64,000 nt of DNA from Chryseobacterium oranimense (GTDB taxonomy: Bacteria > Bacteroidota > Bacteroidia > Flavobacteriales > Weeksellaceae): contig NZ_FQWT01000002.1 of NCBI RefSeq assembly GCF_900129755.1, positions 620,001 to 684,000 of the forward strand, read 5' to 3'. Each line of letters begins with the position of its first letter. Within the stretch, counting starts at the first letter, position 1. Under the pieces are notes generated by a model. It saw only the letters and a list, made by a program, of their open reading frames with translations, did not search any database and had not been told where the DNA came from. The position numbers and the translations under genes were made by a program. This document shows positions 16,002 to 28,200 of this stretch, one piece after another.

Positions 16002-17192
16002 TCACAGAGAGGCTTTTCTGTTTTTAAATGAACGATAGGCAAACCAAACAGCAATACAGGCAATGCCAGCCCGAATCAGAACCATCGGCATAATGGAATC
16101 TGCCTCTAAAAAACCCGCAAGTCCTGAAAGTAAAAAGGTAACCATGAGCTGCATAAATCCCATGACAGCAGCAGCAGTTCCACGCCCTTCCTTAAAAGGA
16201 GATAAAGCATGGGCAGAAGTAATGGGAAATAGAATTCCTATGGCCAGCAATGACAGGTAGAGCATCATAATTTCCAGTATTACTGAAAGGTTCGTGGCTG
16301 CGATGAGGATATGCAGGCTGCACACCGACAGCAATATCAGGGTAGCAGTTAATAAAAGTTTTGTGTCACTGATCCTCTTTATCAATTTAGGGGTGAGATA
16401 GGCCGCCGTTATCAGAGCCAATGAATTAAACCCAAATATCAGACTGAAAACGCCGCTGGAGAATCCGTGGAGCTTCATGAATAAAAACGGGGCATTGGAA
16501 ATATAAATAATAAGGGAAGCAAATGCGATACTTCCAATCATAGTACTGTTGATGAATTCTTTGTTGGATATGATGGTTTTCAGATGGTCTTTTAATTTTT
16601 TTTCATCTTCTTTATGATCGAAAATTTTATCCTTCAAATTGGTTTCAGGAACAAATTCAAATACCATGAACAGGGTAATCAGACCAAGAATACTTAAAAA
16701 GGCAAACGAACTGTTCCATCCCCAGAATTTAAGAAATACACTACCGAGTAATGGGGCAATAATAGGAGCAATCCCGCTTATCTGAGATTGCTGGGAAAAG
16801 ATCGCTACAGATTTCTGCCGGTCGTACAGATCAATAACAATGGCCCGTCCTATTACAATTCCGGCACTTCCGCCGAATGCCTGCAGAAAACGCATGGCCC
16901 ATAGCACGTAAATATTTTCTGTAAAAAAAATGGCAGTAGCACCTATGATAAAAAGGAAAAGTCCGCAGTACAGCATTGGCTTACGTCCGGTTTTATCCGA
17001 TAAAGGCCCCCAAAGAAGCTGTCCGAAAGCAAATCCTGCAAAGAATACGGAAATTGAAATCTGGATATGCCCGATATCGGTCTGAAATATCTGAGCCATA
17101 CTTGGAAAAGCAGGCAGATAAAGGTCTATACTCAGTGATTCGAGGGTGTTGAGCAGTGCCAGAATAAACACTACGATACTTAAGTTTCTCAT
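16002..17192 (-). CDS. Bcr/CflA-type MFS drug-resistance transporter
   Basis: 396 residues with about 12 membrane helices. The start chosen is ATG 17192 (MRNLSIVVFILALLNTLESL), which begins directly in helix 1. An upstream in-frame ATG at 17300 would add a basic tail not expected for the family. Helix 1 has LSIDLYLPAFP, the mark of the Bcr/CflA drug-proton antiporter branch. The loop between helices 2 and 3 has GPLSDKTGRKP, the major facilitator signature. It probably exports a toxic compound through the inner membrane. A minus-strand AraC regulator gene lies 170 bases upstream. Confidence 0.88.
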   Translation of the reverse strand: MRNLSIVVFILALLNTLESLSIDLYLPAFPSMAQIFQTDIGHIQISISVFFAGFAFGQLLWGPLSDKTGRKPMLYCGLFLFIIGATAIFFTENIYVLWAMRFLQAFGGSAGIVIGRAIVIDLYDRQKSVAIFSQQSQISGIAPIIAPLLGSVFLKFWGWNSSFAFLSILGLITLFMVFEFVPETNLKDKIFDHKEDEKKLKDHLKTIISNKEFINSTMIGSIAFASLIIYISNAPFLFMKLHGFSSGVFSLIFGFNSLALITAAYLTPKLIKRISDTKLLLTATLILLSVCSLHILIAATNLSVILEIMMLYLSLLAIGILFPITSAHALSPFKEGRGTAAAVMGFMQLMVTFLLSGLAGFLEADSIMPMVLIRAGIACIAVWFAYRSFKNRKASL

Positions 17193-17362
17193 AAAGGGTA
17201 AGTCAGTAAAAACAATCCGCAAAGGCGGTTTTTTCTTCCGGCAAAATTCCTTTAAAAAGTAAAGCCGCTCAATACAGGAACTGGAGAAATGCCAGCACAA
17301 ATTGAGTATTTAATTTTGCATTTTCTTTTATTTAAAACAATTTTAAAAGAATATTCCGGAGA

Positions 17363-18181
17363 TTATGATTTCCCTGATTTAAAACCTTCAGGATTCTGGC
17401 CTGTCTGTTTTCTGAAAAAGCGGGAGAAATAGGAAGCGTCACTGAATCCAAGTTTAAAAGCAATTTCTTTAACGGTTAATGCTCCAAAGCTAAGTTCTCT
17501 TTTAGCTTCCAGCAAAAGGCGCTGGGCGATCATTTTTTTTACGGTCGTTCCTCTTGAATGGCGGACAATATCATTGAGGTGATGTATGCTTATTTTGATT
17601 TGATCTGCGTAGAAACGGGTGTCTTTTTCAACAGTATAATGTTCTTCGATCAGGCTTACCAGCTGATGGATACGCTGCCTGTCATTAATTGAAGGATCCT
17701 GCAAGCTGATCTGTTCTGTAATGATAATACAGAATGCTCTCAAATAGGTTTTTAATAAACCGATCCTCGACGCTCCATTATATTCTTTTTCTATAAGCGA
17801 AATGACCGTACTGCAGGTTGTCTCATTTTCTTCATCCAATAAAAAAGGAATTGTTCCTCCCGCCAAGATAGTTTCAATATCACACGTTTCTTTGAATATT
17901 TCTCTGCTAACGGCAATTACATACCCCTTTTCCCCTCTCAGCTTCATATTGAATACCTGTCCGGGTGCAATGATACAGATCTGGTTATTTTTGAGGCTAT
18001 AACTTTCAAAATCCAATTCCAGACTACTGTTTTCTTTCACTTTCTGAAACCATATGATCTCAAAGAAATTATGCCGGTGAATATCATTAAAATTCTCCGG
18101 ATGGCCCGTGTCGAGAGTCATCAGCTGAAACTGTTCGGTGGTGAGGTGATGGGTGGGGATGTTTTTTTCTGATGGAGGCAT
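17363..18181 (-). CDS. AraC-family transcriptional regulator
   Basis: 272 residues from ATG 18181 (MPPSEKNIPTHHLTTEQF). The frame is open to an ATG at 18256, but the extra 25 residues are hydrophobic and not family-like. The N-terminal half is a cupin-type sensing domain, shown by the HRHNFFEIIWF strand and APGQVFNM. The C-terminal half (about 175-270) carries two helix-turn-helix motifs: YADQIKISIHHLNDIVR and LTVKEIAFKLGFSDASYFSRFFRKQTG. It precedes the MFS pump gene in the same direction and is a plausible regulator of it, with an unknown ligand. Confidence 0.88.
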   Translation of the reverse strand: MPPSEKNIPTHHLTTEQFQLMTLDTGHPENFNDIHRHNFFEIIWFQKVKENSSLELDFESYSLKNNQICIIAPGQVFNMKLRGEKGYVIAVSREIFKETCDIETILAGGTIPFLLDEENETTCSTVISLIEKEYNGASRIGLLKTYLRAFCIIITEQISLQDPSINDRQRIHQLVSLIEEHYTVEKDTRFYADQIKISIHHLNDIVRHSRGTTVKKMIAQRLLLEAKRELSFGALTVKEIAFKLGFSDASYFSRFFRKQTGQNPEGFKSGKS

Positions 18182-18228
18182 TTTTGTTTTTGAATGATAA
18201 ATGTAGAGAATTATTTGCTTTATGAAAA

Positions 18229-18254
18229 GAACCGCCACGATGTTGTGACGGTTC
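18229..18254 (-). terminator. Probable terminator of the rhs-immunity transcript
   Basis: GAACCG and CGGTTC, with a partly paired middle (GTCAC/GTGGC), form a hairpin. On the minus strand it is followed by TTTTC. It lies 47 bases after the small membrane-protein gene, where the long minus-strand transcript would end. Confidence 0.6.
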
Positions 18255-18300
18255 AATTTTATTATTACTTAAAGCTCTAAATTTGCATAACACAGTGGCT

Positions 18301-18549
18301 TTAGTTATTTACAAAAAATTTATATGTTATAAATATCATTATTAAATTAATTAATATATTTATAATCATTGCTAAAATATTATTTTTTTTATAAAACAAT
18401 AAAGTTAATAATTGCACTAATAATAAAGGTATTATTATATAGATATCTACATAATATGCTCCAAAGAATCCATTCGATGGTAACATATTCGTAATTAGTA
18501 TTAATATGATAGAAAATATAATACTTCCAAAAATTTTACTCAACCCCAT
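18301..18549 (-). CDS. Small three-helix membrane protein, candidate immunity protein
   Basis: 82 residues with almost no soluble part. Hydrophobic helices lie at about 4-23, 33-52 and 56-79, joined by short loops (PSNGFFGAYY and KKNN). The ATG at 18549 lies inside the end of the SpvB/Rhs gene and overlaps it by 14 bases, so translation is coupled. In polymorphic toxin loci the gene right after the toxin tip usually encodes the matching immunity protein. Membrane-embedded immunity proteins are known for toxins acting at membranes. The DNA is very AT-rich, like the toxin tip. I recognise no family; immunity is inferred from position, size and coupling. Confidence 0.6.
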   Translation of the reverse strand: MGLSKIFGSIIFSIILILITNMLPSNGFFGAYYVDIYIIIPLLLVQLLTLLFYKKNNILAMIINILINLIMIFITYKFFVNN

Positions 18550-19204
18550 TTTGTTGTAATTTTCTACCTAATTGTTCAATTTTTTTATCAACTTTTTTTC
18601 CTGGTCGAGCCAAATCAAAATGAGCACCATTATCTCCATCTCCTAAAGGACTATTTTGTATTCCTCCTCTTATAAATTGTCCTTCAGTTTTTGGATTACT
18701 TAAAAGATCTCCTTTAATATCCTCTCTTATTATATTTCCAATTTTACCAGCTTCTTGATATTCTTTTAATTTATTCATTAAATCACTACCCTCAGAGGTA
18801 GGGCTTCCTATTAAAATCAAATTATCTACCTTATACCCTTTATCTGCTAATCCAATTGCAAGATGCTCTTGTAAAACAGAACCATAACTATATCCTGTAA
18901 GATTTAATTGCTCGCCATCTTTCAAAGGATTTTTCTTCAAATCATTTAAAATACCTTTCAATGCCATTTTATATTGTTTATCATCTGAGGCACTATGTTT
19001 TTGAGGAGAAGAAAACTCTGGATTTGTCCAATATGATTGTTTATTACGAAAATCATTTACGAATCCAATATCTCCAATTTTACCATGACTAGCATTAACT
19101 CTTTTAAAGTCTTTTATTCCTAAAGAAGACCATATTGATTTAAAGCGACCTATATAGTTCCATCCATCAGAATCATTCCCTGCTCCTCCAATAAAATAAA
19201 CTCT
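18536..19204 (-). other. Variable C-terminal toxin tip of the Rhs protein
   Basis: This is the 222-codon segment after the conserved DPDGR junction. By eye it is near 30 percent GC, against roughly 40-50 percent in the Rhs core upstream. It holds the GYSYG nucleophile elbow (preceded by EQLNLT), a following helix VLQEHLAIGLADKG, the strand NLILIGSPTS, and a late His in GAHFD. That is the order of an alpha/beta-hydrolase Ser...His arrangement; the acid residue is not certain. Replacement of this segment by recombination is the usual way Rhs proteins change toxin. Confidence 0.65.
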
Positions 19205-22200
19205 ACGGCCATCAGGGTCAATTGCATTGATTGGATTTTGCATACAATATATATAAGGACTCCAAGATGGATACTTCTCTGCCAGCGGATCCACATTCAA
19301 CCAAAGAGAAACTCTAGGATTATAATACCTCGCTCCATAATAATAGTACCCTGTTTCAGCATCAAGTTCCTTGCCATTAAATTTGTATGGGCTATGGTTA
19401 CTATTTCTGTGGTTTTCCACAAAGGTTTCACCGCTTGGGAAGTATTCTATATTCTGGGTTACCTCTCCATCTGCACCTGTAATAAAGCTGCTGGAACCTA
19501 AATGATCCGGATGGAACCAATAGATTTCTAGTTCTTTATTTCCTGCATAATTATTAACACAAGCTCCGTTGTATCCTGCATTCTGCCCGTAATTAGGAGG
19601 TGGCGTGATATTATTCTGCTGCATTACTGTAAGAGTAGCCTGAGTAGCTGTCTGCAGAATGGCATTTGATGTATTGACCGGATTAATCGGCGGAGTGCTT
19701 CCTGCAAATGGAATAATCAGCCAGTTACAATCAAATACTCCAATATTTTCACTTGTCCCGTTTTTAGTGACTATTCTCTGGCTTCCTGCATAATAATGCT
19801 TGGTGTATCGGGGCTTCAGAACGGTTCCATTGTCATCAAATGATACATTCAGAGTCAATAATCCATTCGGATATACTGCTGTATTATGAGTAGTCCCAAA
19901 ATATTGCGGCGGAGGCGGGGATATAACAGAGGGATCAGCTATAGCTATAGCTCTTGCCAAAATCCCAGATTGTAATACATCCTTAATAATTCTTTCTCCT
20001 CCCGCATCATAGGTATAAATTGCTGCACCATCAACTTCCGGTGTAGAAGGGTTGGTATCTACAAAACGTAAACGATTTTCTTCATCCCACTGATAAACTG
20101 TTCTTTCTTCAGTGTAGGTACATGTTTCCTGTTCAATAGTAGTAGGATTTCCTTTTGCATCGTATTTATAATGTTGGAACTTCACTCCCGGATCATCCGG
20201 ATTACAGCATGTGGAAGATGGCACCAAATTAGGTTCATCTATAATGGTTGTAGGAGCATGTGGATGTGAAGAGTTTTCATATTTGTAGTTCAGCCTGTAA
20301 GAGGTTGGCTCCATTGCCGTCCAGTTATTGTTGCTCGCACCTGTCGTCCATTCATGCTTCTGGGTTTTGCTCATGATATTGTGCATATTATCATAAGACA
20401 TGGCAACGGTATACCGGTGGCGTTCTTCCTGAGCCTGTGTATTGATTCCTCTCCAGTTTCCTGAAGCCGAAGTCAGACGATACAAGTCATCATAACCGAA
20501 TGCATAATTGGTTCCTCCTCCTAAAAGACCATTTACGACAGGAGCATTATTGTGAACCTGCATTACGTTAGATACCACATCGTATTGGTATACGTTCTGC
20601 ATGAAGAACCTGTTGGCATTGGTATTCTGAGCATACATTTTCAGCAGTCTTCTACGGTTTGTCTCGTATTCATACGTTGTTTCTGTACCGTTTCCATTTT
20701 TCAGGTATACTCTCTGCTCAAATTTATCATATCCAAGATTATTAATCATCGGATAGGAATTACCGTCTTTTACAGAGGCAACATTATTTAAGTTACCCGC
20801 TCTGTTGTATTTGTATGTTAATTTTTCTCCATCCGGATATGTAATGGTTTTCACACGGTTCCAGGTATCATACTGCCATTCTGTTCCGAACCAGTAAACC
20901 TGTGCTCCAGGTACTGCAACTGAACGTCTTTGGTAGGTGAGTTCACCCAATCTTCCGTATTTCAGATACTGCGTTCCTGTAGCATCTGTCTGATACCATA
21001 ATCTCCCTACTGCATTATTATCCATCGCTGAAGCATCCAGTGCATTTCCGTAGTAATATTTTACGTTGTTTTCAGGATATAAAGGATATTTAACCTCTTT
21101 CAGCCTTGAATAATCATATTGATATTCTACCGTTTCATTGGCTGCATTAGTTTTGGAAGTCATGTTACTTGCCGGATCATACTTGTAAGTAGTAACTCCA
21201 CTATCAGGATGAGTGTAAGAAACCCTTCTTCCCAGGTCATCATAAACGGATGTCGTAATATTACCATTTACATCTTTTACCTGAAGAATTTCGCCGATAG
21301 CATCATGGGTAAACTGAGTTTTGATATCTCCGGTATTGGATACTTCATGAACTGAGGTTGTTCTTCCTTTGATATCAGTATATGTTTTTTTAACGCTTCC
21401 CAGTTCATCTTTGAAAACTGTTTCAAACATATTTCTTCCCTGAACATCTGTCCCAAAACCGTAAGTAATTGTTGAGAACAGGTTTTCTCCAGGCAGTTTG
21501 GTATAAACCGCCCTGTCTAATACATCATACTGGTTGATGGTAGGCTCAATAGTATCTACGGCAGGATTATACTGTGTATTATTTGAGCTAATACTTTCAA
21601 CTGTCGGATAGTAAGTTTTTAACGCTCTTCCAAAGGCATCTTCTTCTACTTTTCCTCCTACAATATATTTTACTCCTTCATTATGAATATCTCCGGTTTT
21701 CTTCACCTGAACCGCCCCTCCGAAACCATCTGCAATGGTAATGGTATTAATGGTGCTGTCTGTATATTCCGGATCATAATGTTTGGTTGTTGCAAAAGAC
21801 TGTGCATTTGTTGCATTAAGCGGAGCATCCGTAATCGGATTGTACTCAAATTTTATAGTCCATGGAATGTTGTTAAATAATTCGTATGGTCCTGTAATTT
21901 CTGTAGTTCTTGCTTTGGCATCATATACATACTTCATCGGCTGCAGGTTCATATCCTCAGTATAAGTAGGCACTCCGAAACGGAAATCATACTGGGTTTT
22001 GCTGCTGTATCCAAAGGCATCCTGCACTTTTACCGGATAAGTTTTTACATTATCATCATAAGTATACTGCTGGAAGAATCTTTGGTTCTGAACATTTGCA
22101 GGGCCAGTAGACTTGGTTATATTTCCATAAACGTCATATTCAAAATCATAAACGGAATAATTCACGCCCTGATTAAGAACCGTCATCTTAGAAAGATTAC

Positions 22201-25200
22201 CATCAGTGTTATATTCTGCTTTTTTCTCTCTGGTTACACCACTTGCCGTATTTTTCACTGAGGTTGGCATAATGATATATGCCGACGGATTGATTAAAGT
22301 GTATACGATCTTACTCGTTAATATCTCAGAAGCTCCAATATCCGGATCTCCTGAATCTTCTACATCTGTGGCATTACCCCACTGGTCATATGTGTTTACT
22401 TTTGTAATTATATTTTTCCAGCCAGTATCGCCCTCACGGAATATAGATTGGTTTTGAAATAATGCTATAAAACAAGCGTAATTTTGATACGTTTTTTCAT
22501 CTTCTTTGTTCTTAATAATAAAATTACTATTTGTATTTTGAATTTCTTTTAAAGAATAATCATTGGTTTTTATTGTCCATGTTTTATCGTTCGCATCAAA
22601 AAGTCTTTCTGTGCTTAATAATCCTTTTAAATAATAGTTTCCATTGTGAAATCTTTGTATCGTTTTTCTGTAAATCACATTGGAGGAGGCTCCACCCTGT
22701 TTTGTATCAATCTGATTGATGGTAACTTGTCTGAAGCCATAAAATGTTCTCTCTCTTCGGCTATGATAAGGTTCTTCATAATTTACCGTAATTTTAGAAA
22801 CATCCGGACTGTAGGCATTATCCCCGGTAAATCCGTCATTGGTAATTACACTTTTTAATACGTATTTACTTTGAGGCATATCATAAGTATTCCCTACTCT
22901 TTCATAATCAACTTCCCAAGAACCTCCCATTGGAGTGGTTACCTTTTTAAGAAGATTAGTTGTCCCAATTTGGTTTAGTTGTACAGTAATATTATCTGTA
23001 TCGTCAGATTTTACAAAATCCGGATAGCCATCTCCATTCATATCTCTGAACGTCGTATGGGATCTTGAAGTGGAATTCCCTTTAGAAACACCTAAAGTCA
23101 CATTCAGCTTCAGCCCGCTTACTCCTGCAACAATAGGAATAGGAATTAGAATAGTTCCTGCTGCATTTCCTCCAACACTGATCGATGCATCTTTATGAAC
23201 ATCATTCACATTCTGGAAATTTAAATTTAACGGAGTGGTGGACATTCTGTCTCCTAAATTAAGATATACTGTCGCGGTATTTCCTGAATATAAAACCTTA
23301 TCTGCCAGACCATCACCATTAATATCAACCAGCTCTTTTGTGGTGTTATTTGTATTAGAGCTAAAATTAACTCCGAATTCAAAACTTCCCCTGAATAAAC
23401 TGATTCCTCCTCCAAGTCCAAATCCATTTCCTACACCCTCCGGCTTGATATCTGATCCCCAGGAATCATTTCCTGCAAATCCGTTTCCTATATTCAGTTC
23501 AAAATTATTTGTATTAAACTTATCAGGAAGGCCATCTCCATTAATATCCAGGAATGTCTGTTTTGAATGTTCTGTAGAAGTCTCTCCGTTTGCACTGACA
23601 GATAATTTAGTAGCGGCTACCTTACTATCAACTGAACTCTTGATTAAGTTATCATTGAATGCTCTGCTTTTTGATTTTTCTCCAGTCGTCTGTATAAAGG
23701 CCATTCTTGTAGATTCACCATGTACAAATGAATAACTTGATGAAAGACCTGTGGAGCTGGCTTTTGAAATAGACTGGCTTCCCACGTTTAAAGAATTTCC
23801 TGATAAAAACCCTACAGGATATGTAATTTTCACATTGGTTTTATTGAAATCATCCGGAAATCCGTCTCCATTATAATCTAAAACATTTCGTACAGATTTA
23901 GCTTCAGAGAAAATAGTTTGTGATACGTTCACTCCGGCAAAGCCGGCACTTGCTCCCGCACCAACACTTATACTTTGATTTTTAAGCTGAATATTCGGTG
24001 CATTCAGCTCAGACCCGACAGCCTGGCTTAATGAATTGTTATTAAAATTAGAATCTATATTATGTACTCCTAAACGGGAAGCATTGATTGTATTCTGAGA
24101 AATATATATGCTTGGATCTACATCTATTAATCTTCCCTTATCAGTATTATTAACATTTGAATTGATGGTCAGGAAATAATTCTTTGATAATGCTCCATCA
24201 TTATCTACAATCGTAACATTTCCGTTAGGATCCACTGTAGGGTTGTTAATTGTCGGGTTCGTACCCGGATCTGTACCATAAGCATTGCTTAGTTTCAGGC
24301 GCGTCTCATCCACTTTCATTTCTGCAACAGTGCCTCCATTAGCATAGTTATTGTTAATGTCATAGGCTTCTACAACTGTATTCTTGCTTAGATTATTACC
24401 ATTCAGGATAAATCCACCCCAGCCACGATACAGTATACCAAATCTACTGTCATACTCATTTGAGTTTGATGCAGATGTTGGTGTTTGCGGTCCCAAAACT
24501 GGTTTATGCGGCGGCGTATTTGTAAAACTGGTGATGGTAGTTTCACTTCCCGGATTTTCAATATATAATTTTGTAAATGCTGAAGGTGCTCCTCCAGGAG
24601 AAAATGTCAGCGTATAGGTATAAGTTCCCGGATTCAGCATGGTTTCCGAATACACAGGCATTCCCGATTGCCCGGATAAGGTTCCGTTAGGGAAAAAAGT
24701 ATTTATACCGAGTGTTGCTGATGTTCCTGCAACATAATTTCCTAATTCAAACTTCAGCATTGTAGCCTGGCTGATTACAATTGTTCCTGTTTGCTGTACG
24801 GTATTTGAACCGGATAACTGTACCGATAAGTTATTCGGGTTGTCTATATAATTGAGACCATTGTTGATCAGGATACCGCTAATGCTTGTTATATTGTTGA
24901 TAAAGTCTCTGTCGTCACTACTTACTGTTGTTTCCAGGTATATATTCTCATTTAAATCCTGAGAAACTATAGTATATGGTGTTCCAAAAGCCGGAGTTAC
25001 ATTACCACTAACAACATTATAAACTGTCTTGGTTAATAATTTATTTTTAATTTTTGCCGAGATAACGACCTTTCCGCTTTTACCATTAAAATTAGGAAGG
25101 GATGATGCTTTTACAGAAATCTTTTTCCCGATATCTCCCGATTGGGTTGCGTAGGTTATAAAATTTCCTCTGTCATTATACATACTGTACTCTACCTGTA

Positions 25201-28200
25201 AATAGGTCTTTTCACCGGTTGAAGTCTCGGTAAATTCAGGAATTAATTTAAAGTTTGACCAATCGATCTGGGTATCAGTATATACTTTTACAGATACTTT
25301 ATCATTAGGATTCAAATTCACCTGTGAACCAATAACACTATTGCTGTAAGTAGAGCCAGAGGCGATCGTCATTGGGAACTGAGGATAATCCACATCATTG
25401 ATTGTCAGAAATATTTTAGCATCATCTGACAGCGGGATTGTTTTATTTAAATATAAATTTAATGTCCCGGCATTTCCCACCATGAAAGAGCTGGTCCCGG
25501 AGTTTACAAAATCTTCCTGTGATTTATAGGTTGACAAGTCTCTGTTATCACTATCAACAGCTGGAATATTTGGAGTTGAATAGGTGATTTCAGGGTTCCA
25601 TGTAACCTGATCCATTGTCCCGTCATATTTAGAAGAGACTCTGAAATATAATTTTTCTCCTTTCCCAATATTTATTACCTGATCTCCAAAAGAATGTAAA
25701 CTATAATCTCCTGCATTAATATTATTAACCAGCGGATCATTATCTTTATACTGAAAAGAGACTGCAACCCCATCTGCCTTACTGCAGTCTTCTTCCGGAT
25801 TACACAGTATCTGATTCAGTTTGAAAGCATTTTTAACTGTAATCGTTCCGGATTTTGGAGCAACCCATACACGAACGACATCGTGCAGTGGATTTTGTTC
25901 CAGCATCATCTTTTTCTCTGCTTTATCCTGATCATCAAATAATGAGACTGAAGGCTGCACACCGGTTGCTGTAACATTAATAGGATATGGCGTCAAACCA
26001 CTATTAGGATCAAACGAAGGAACATTTCCTACGAGTCTGTTAAAGTATACTTTTCCATTTTTAACAAAATCTACCAACCCATCGTTATTGAAATCCATAA
26101 AATAGGATGAAGTGGTATTGGTGCTATTGGAGTAATCGAACCCAAGGCTTGCCCCTCCAAAATTAGCATCAATTCCTACTCCCCACGATGAGTTCTTGGA
26201 CTTTCCTATATCCTGTAGATTTCCAACATTTACCACAGGGCCAAATGCCTGAACCCCGTTTGTTGCCGTTGATAAATTTTTAGAATAAGAAATAACCCCG
26301 TTATTCTGATATACTCTGTCTGCCAGATTATCCCCATCTATATCTATTAAAGTAATCTGATTTTCTGAGGCCGAATTGGTAACAGATCCATGAGCTCCTA
26401 CCGTTCCTTTTCTGAAACTAAACAAGCTGGTATCACTTGTGGGAGGAGAAGATAAATTATATGCCCCAACACTGATTCCAAAGTTTGTTCCTGTAGATTT
26501 TCCGAGACTTCCGGAAAGCATGGTATACCCCTGGAATAACTGCCCTGAAGAAAGCAAGCCGGGAAAGCTAGCATGATCCGGGGCTCCCCAAGACTGAGGT
26601 GCACCAAACATATTGGCGGCATCAGGAGCTTCATTATATTCTATCTTATTAGTATAGAAAACAGCACCTGCCGCATCTTTCTCCGTTATAGTTTTTAACA
26701 GTGACTTTTTGAAGGTTTTATCATCATTTTTGTATTCAAACTCATAGCTTCTTACATTTTCATCACCATATTTAACTTCTATTTTGCTTAATCTTTTTGA
26801 TTCTATCTGAAGAAATCCCAGTCGTCCATTAATCTGAACATCCTCTCTACCGGAAGTTGTTGTGAATAAAACTTTATACTTTTTTGCCGGGTTCTGGGAG
26901 GTATGTAATGTATAATCTATTTCAGAGATGTGTAATTCCTGACCACCATTTCCGGGATTTCCCGAATATGTTGATTTATCATAAGTATATAAAACATAGT
27001 TCCCATTCGTATCAATTGTTTTATATAAAGCCCAATGTCCAATATTTCCAAGAGTATCTTTAAGTATAGCATTATATTTTACCCCTGTTTCATCCCCTCC
27101 AAAGTATGATTTTGTTCCATCTTTAGATGTTACTATCCATACATAATCTTTAGGGTTTGTCCCTTTTCTTATGATTTTGTTAAATGCCCCCTCAACTCTT
27201 GGATAAAACTGCCTGTTCGGTTGCCTTGTTTTATTAAATCCTTCATTTCTGTTTGGCATAGCGAAAACACCCGGGCTTACTTCAAAAGTAAGCTGCTCGC
27301 CTCCCAATGAATAAATTTCAGTTTCTATTCCATCATCAACAGTATCTCCATCAAAATCTCCATATGTTGGCACTCCCCATCTTGTATCAATCGTTACAGC
27401 AGGGATAGACATATCCCAGCCCAGTCCCATCCAGCTATTTCCGCCTTCACTGCTATAGCTTACTCCTAAAGACGGCTGCATTCCTGCTCTACCGGCAGGA
27501 AGTTTGATTGGAAAGCTTGTTGTAACACTTCCCATACTGTTGGGAGTTGGTGGTGCAATGCTTACAATCCCTTCAGAAGGATTGGCTGCTTTGATATCTT
27601 TGATAGAGTTCGGGGCATAGCTCCCTGTTTCCGGAGATTCAGGAACTTTTAAAATCCCGTTTACCATGTCGGTAAAGTGAGTGGTTTTTGACACTAAAAT
27701 GTTTTGCTGTACATTGACACTGTCTTTATCTAAAGCAATCCATTTTTTCTCTGTTGTGTTAAAATAAAAGGTTTTAATATCCTGTTCCGTATATCCGGTA
27801 GGTATTTTCTTTTTGTCGTACCCTAAAGATACTTTTGCCGGGGCCGAAAAATGATCCCCATGAGGAAGAAACCGGTACCCTGCATTATCTGAGGTTACAT
27901 TGACCATTTCCGGAGTAAGTGCAGGCATGTCTATGTCTCTAAGTGCAGTAATTGAGAAGAGTTCTGCACTTTTAAGAGCTCCTTGCGGGATGTTTAATTC
28001 GGCTGAACTTAGGCTAAGCTTTTCGGCACTGCCTATACTTCCAACAAATTTTGAAACAGATTGGGCATTGTATTTTGCTTCAATTGTATTTTCAAGATTT
28101 TTCTTATTGGAAATTCCTATCCTAAGGTTTCTTACTTTATAACTGTAATCTGATAGCTGGGGTAATGTAAAAATTACCATATTCTTTCCCTGTCTGACTG

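Noticed and set aside
15866..16063. 65-codon minus-strand frame between the DUF6268-like and MFS genes
   Set aside because: It overlaps the 3' end of the MFS gene in another frame and shows no signal peptide or motif.
23235..23735. Long plus-strand open frame antisense to the Rhs gene
   Set aside because: Its Pro/Ser/Leu-rich translation mirrors the calcium-loop repeats of the coding strand. The minus-strand frame has clear VCBS and Rhs motifs.
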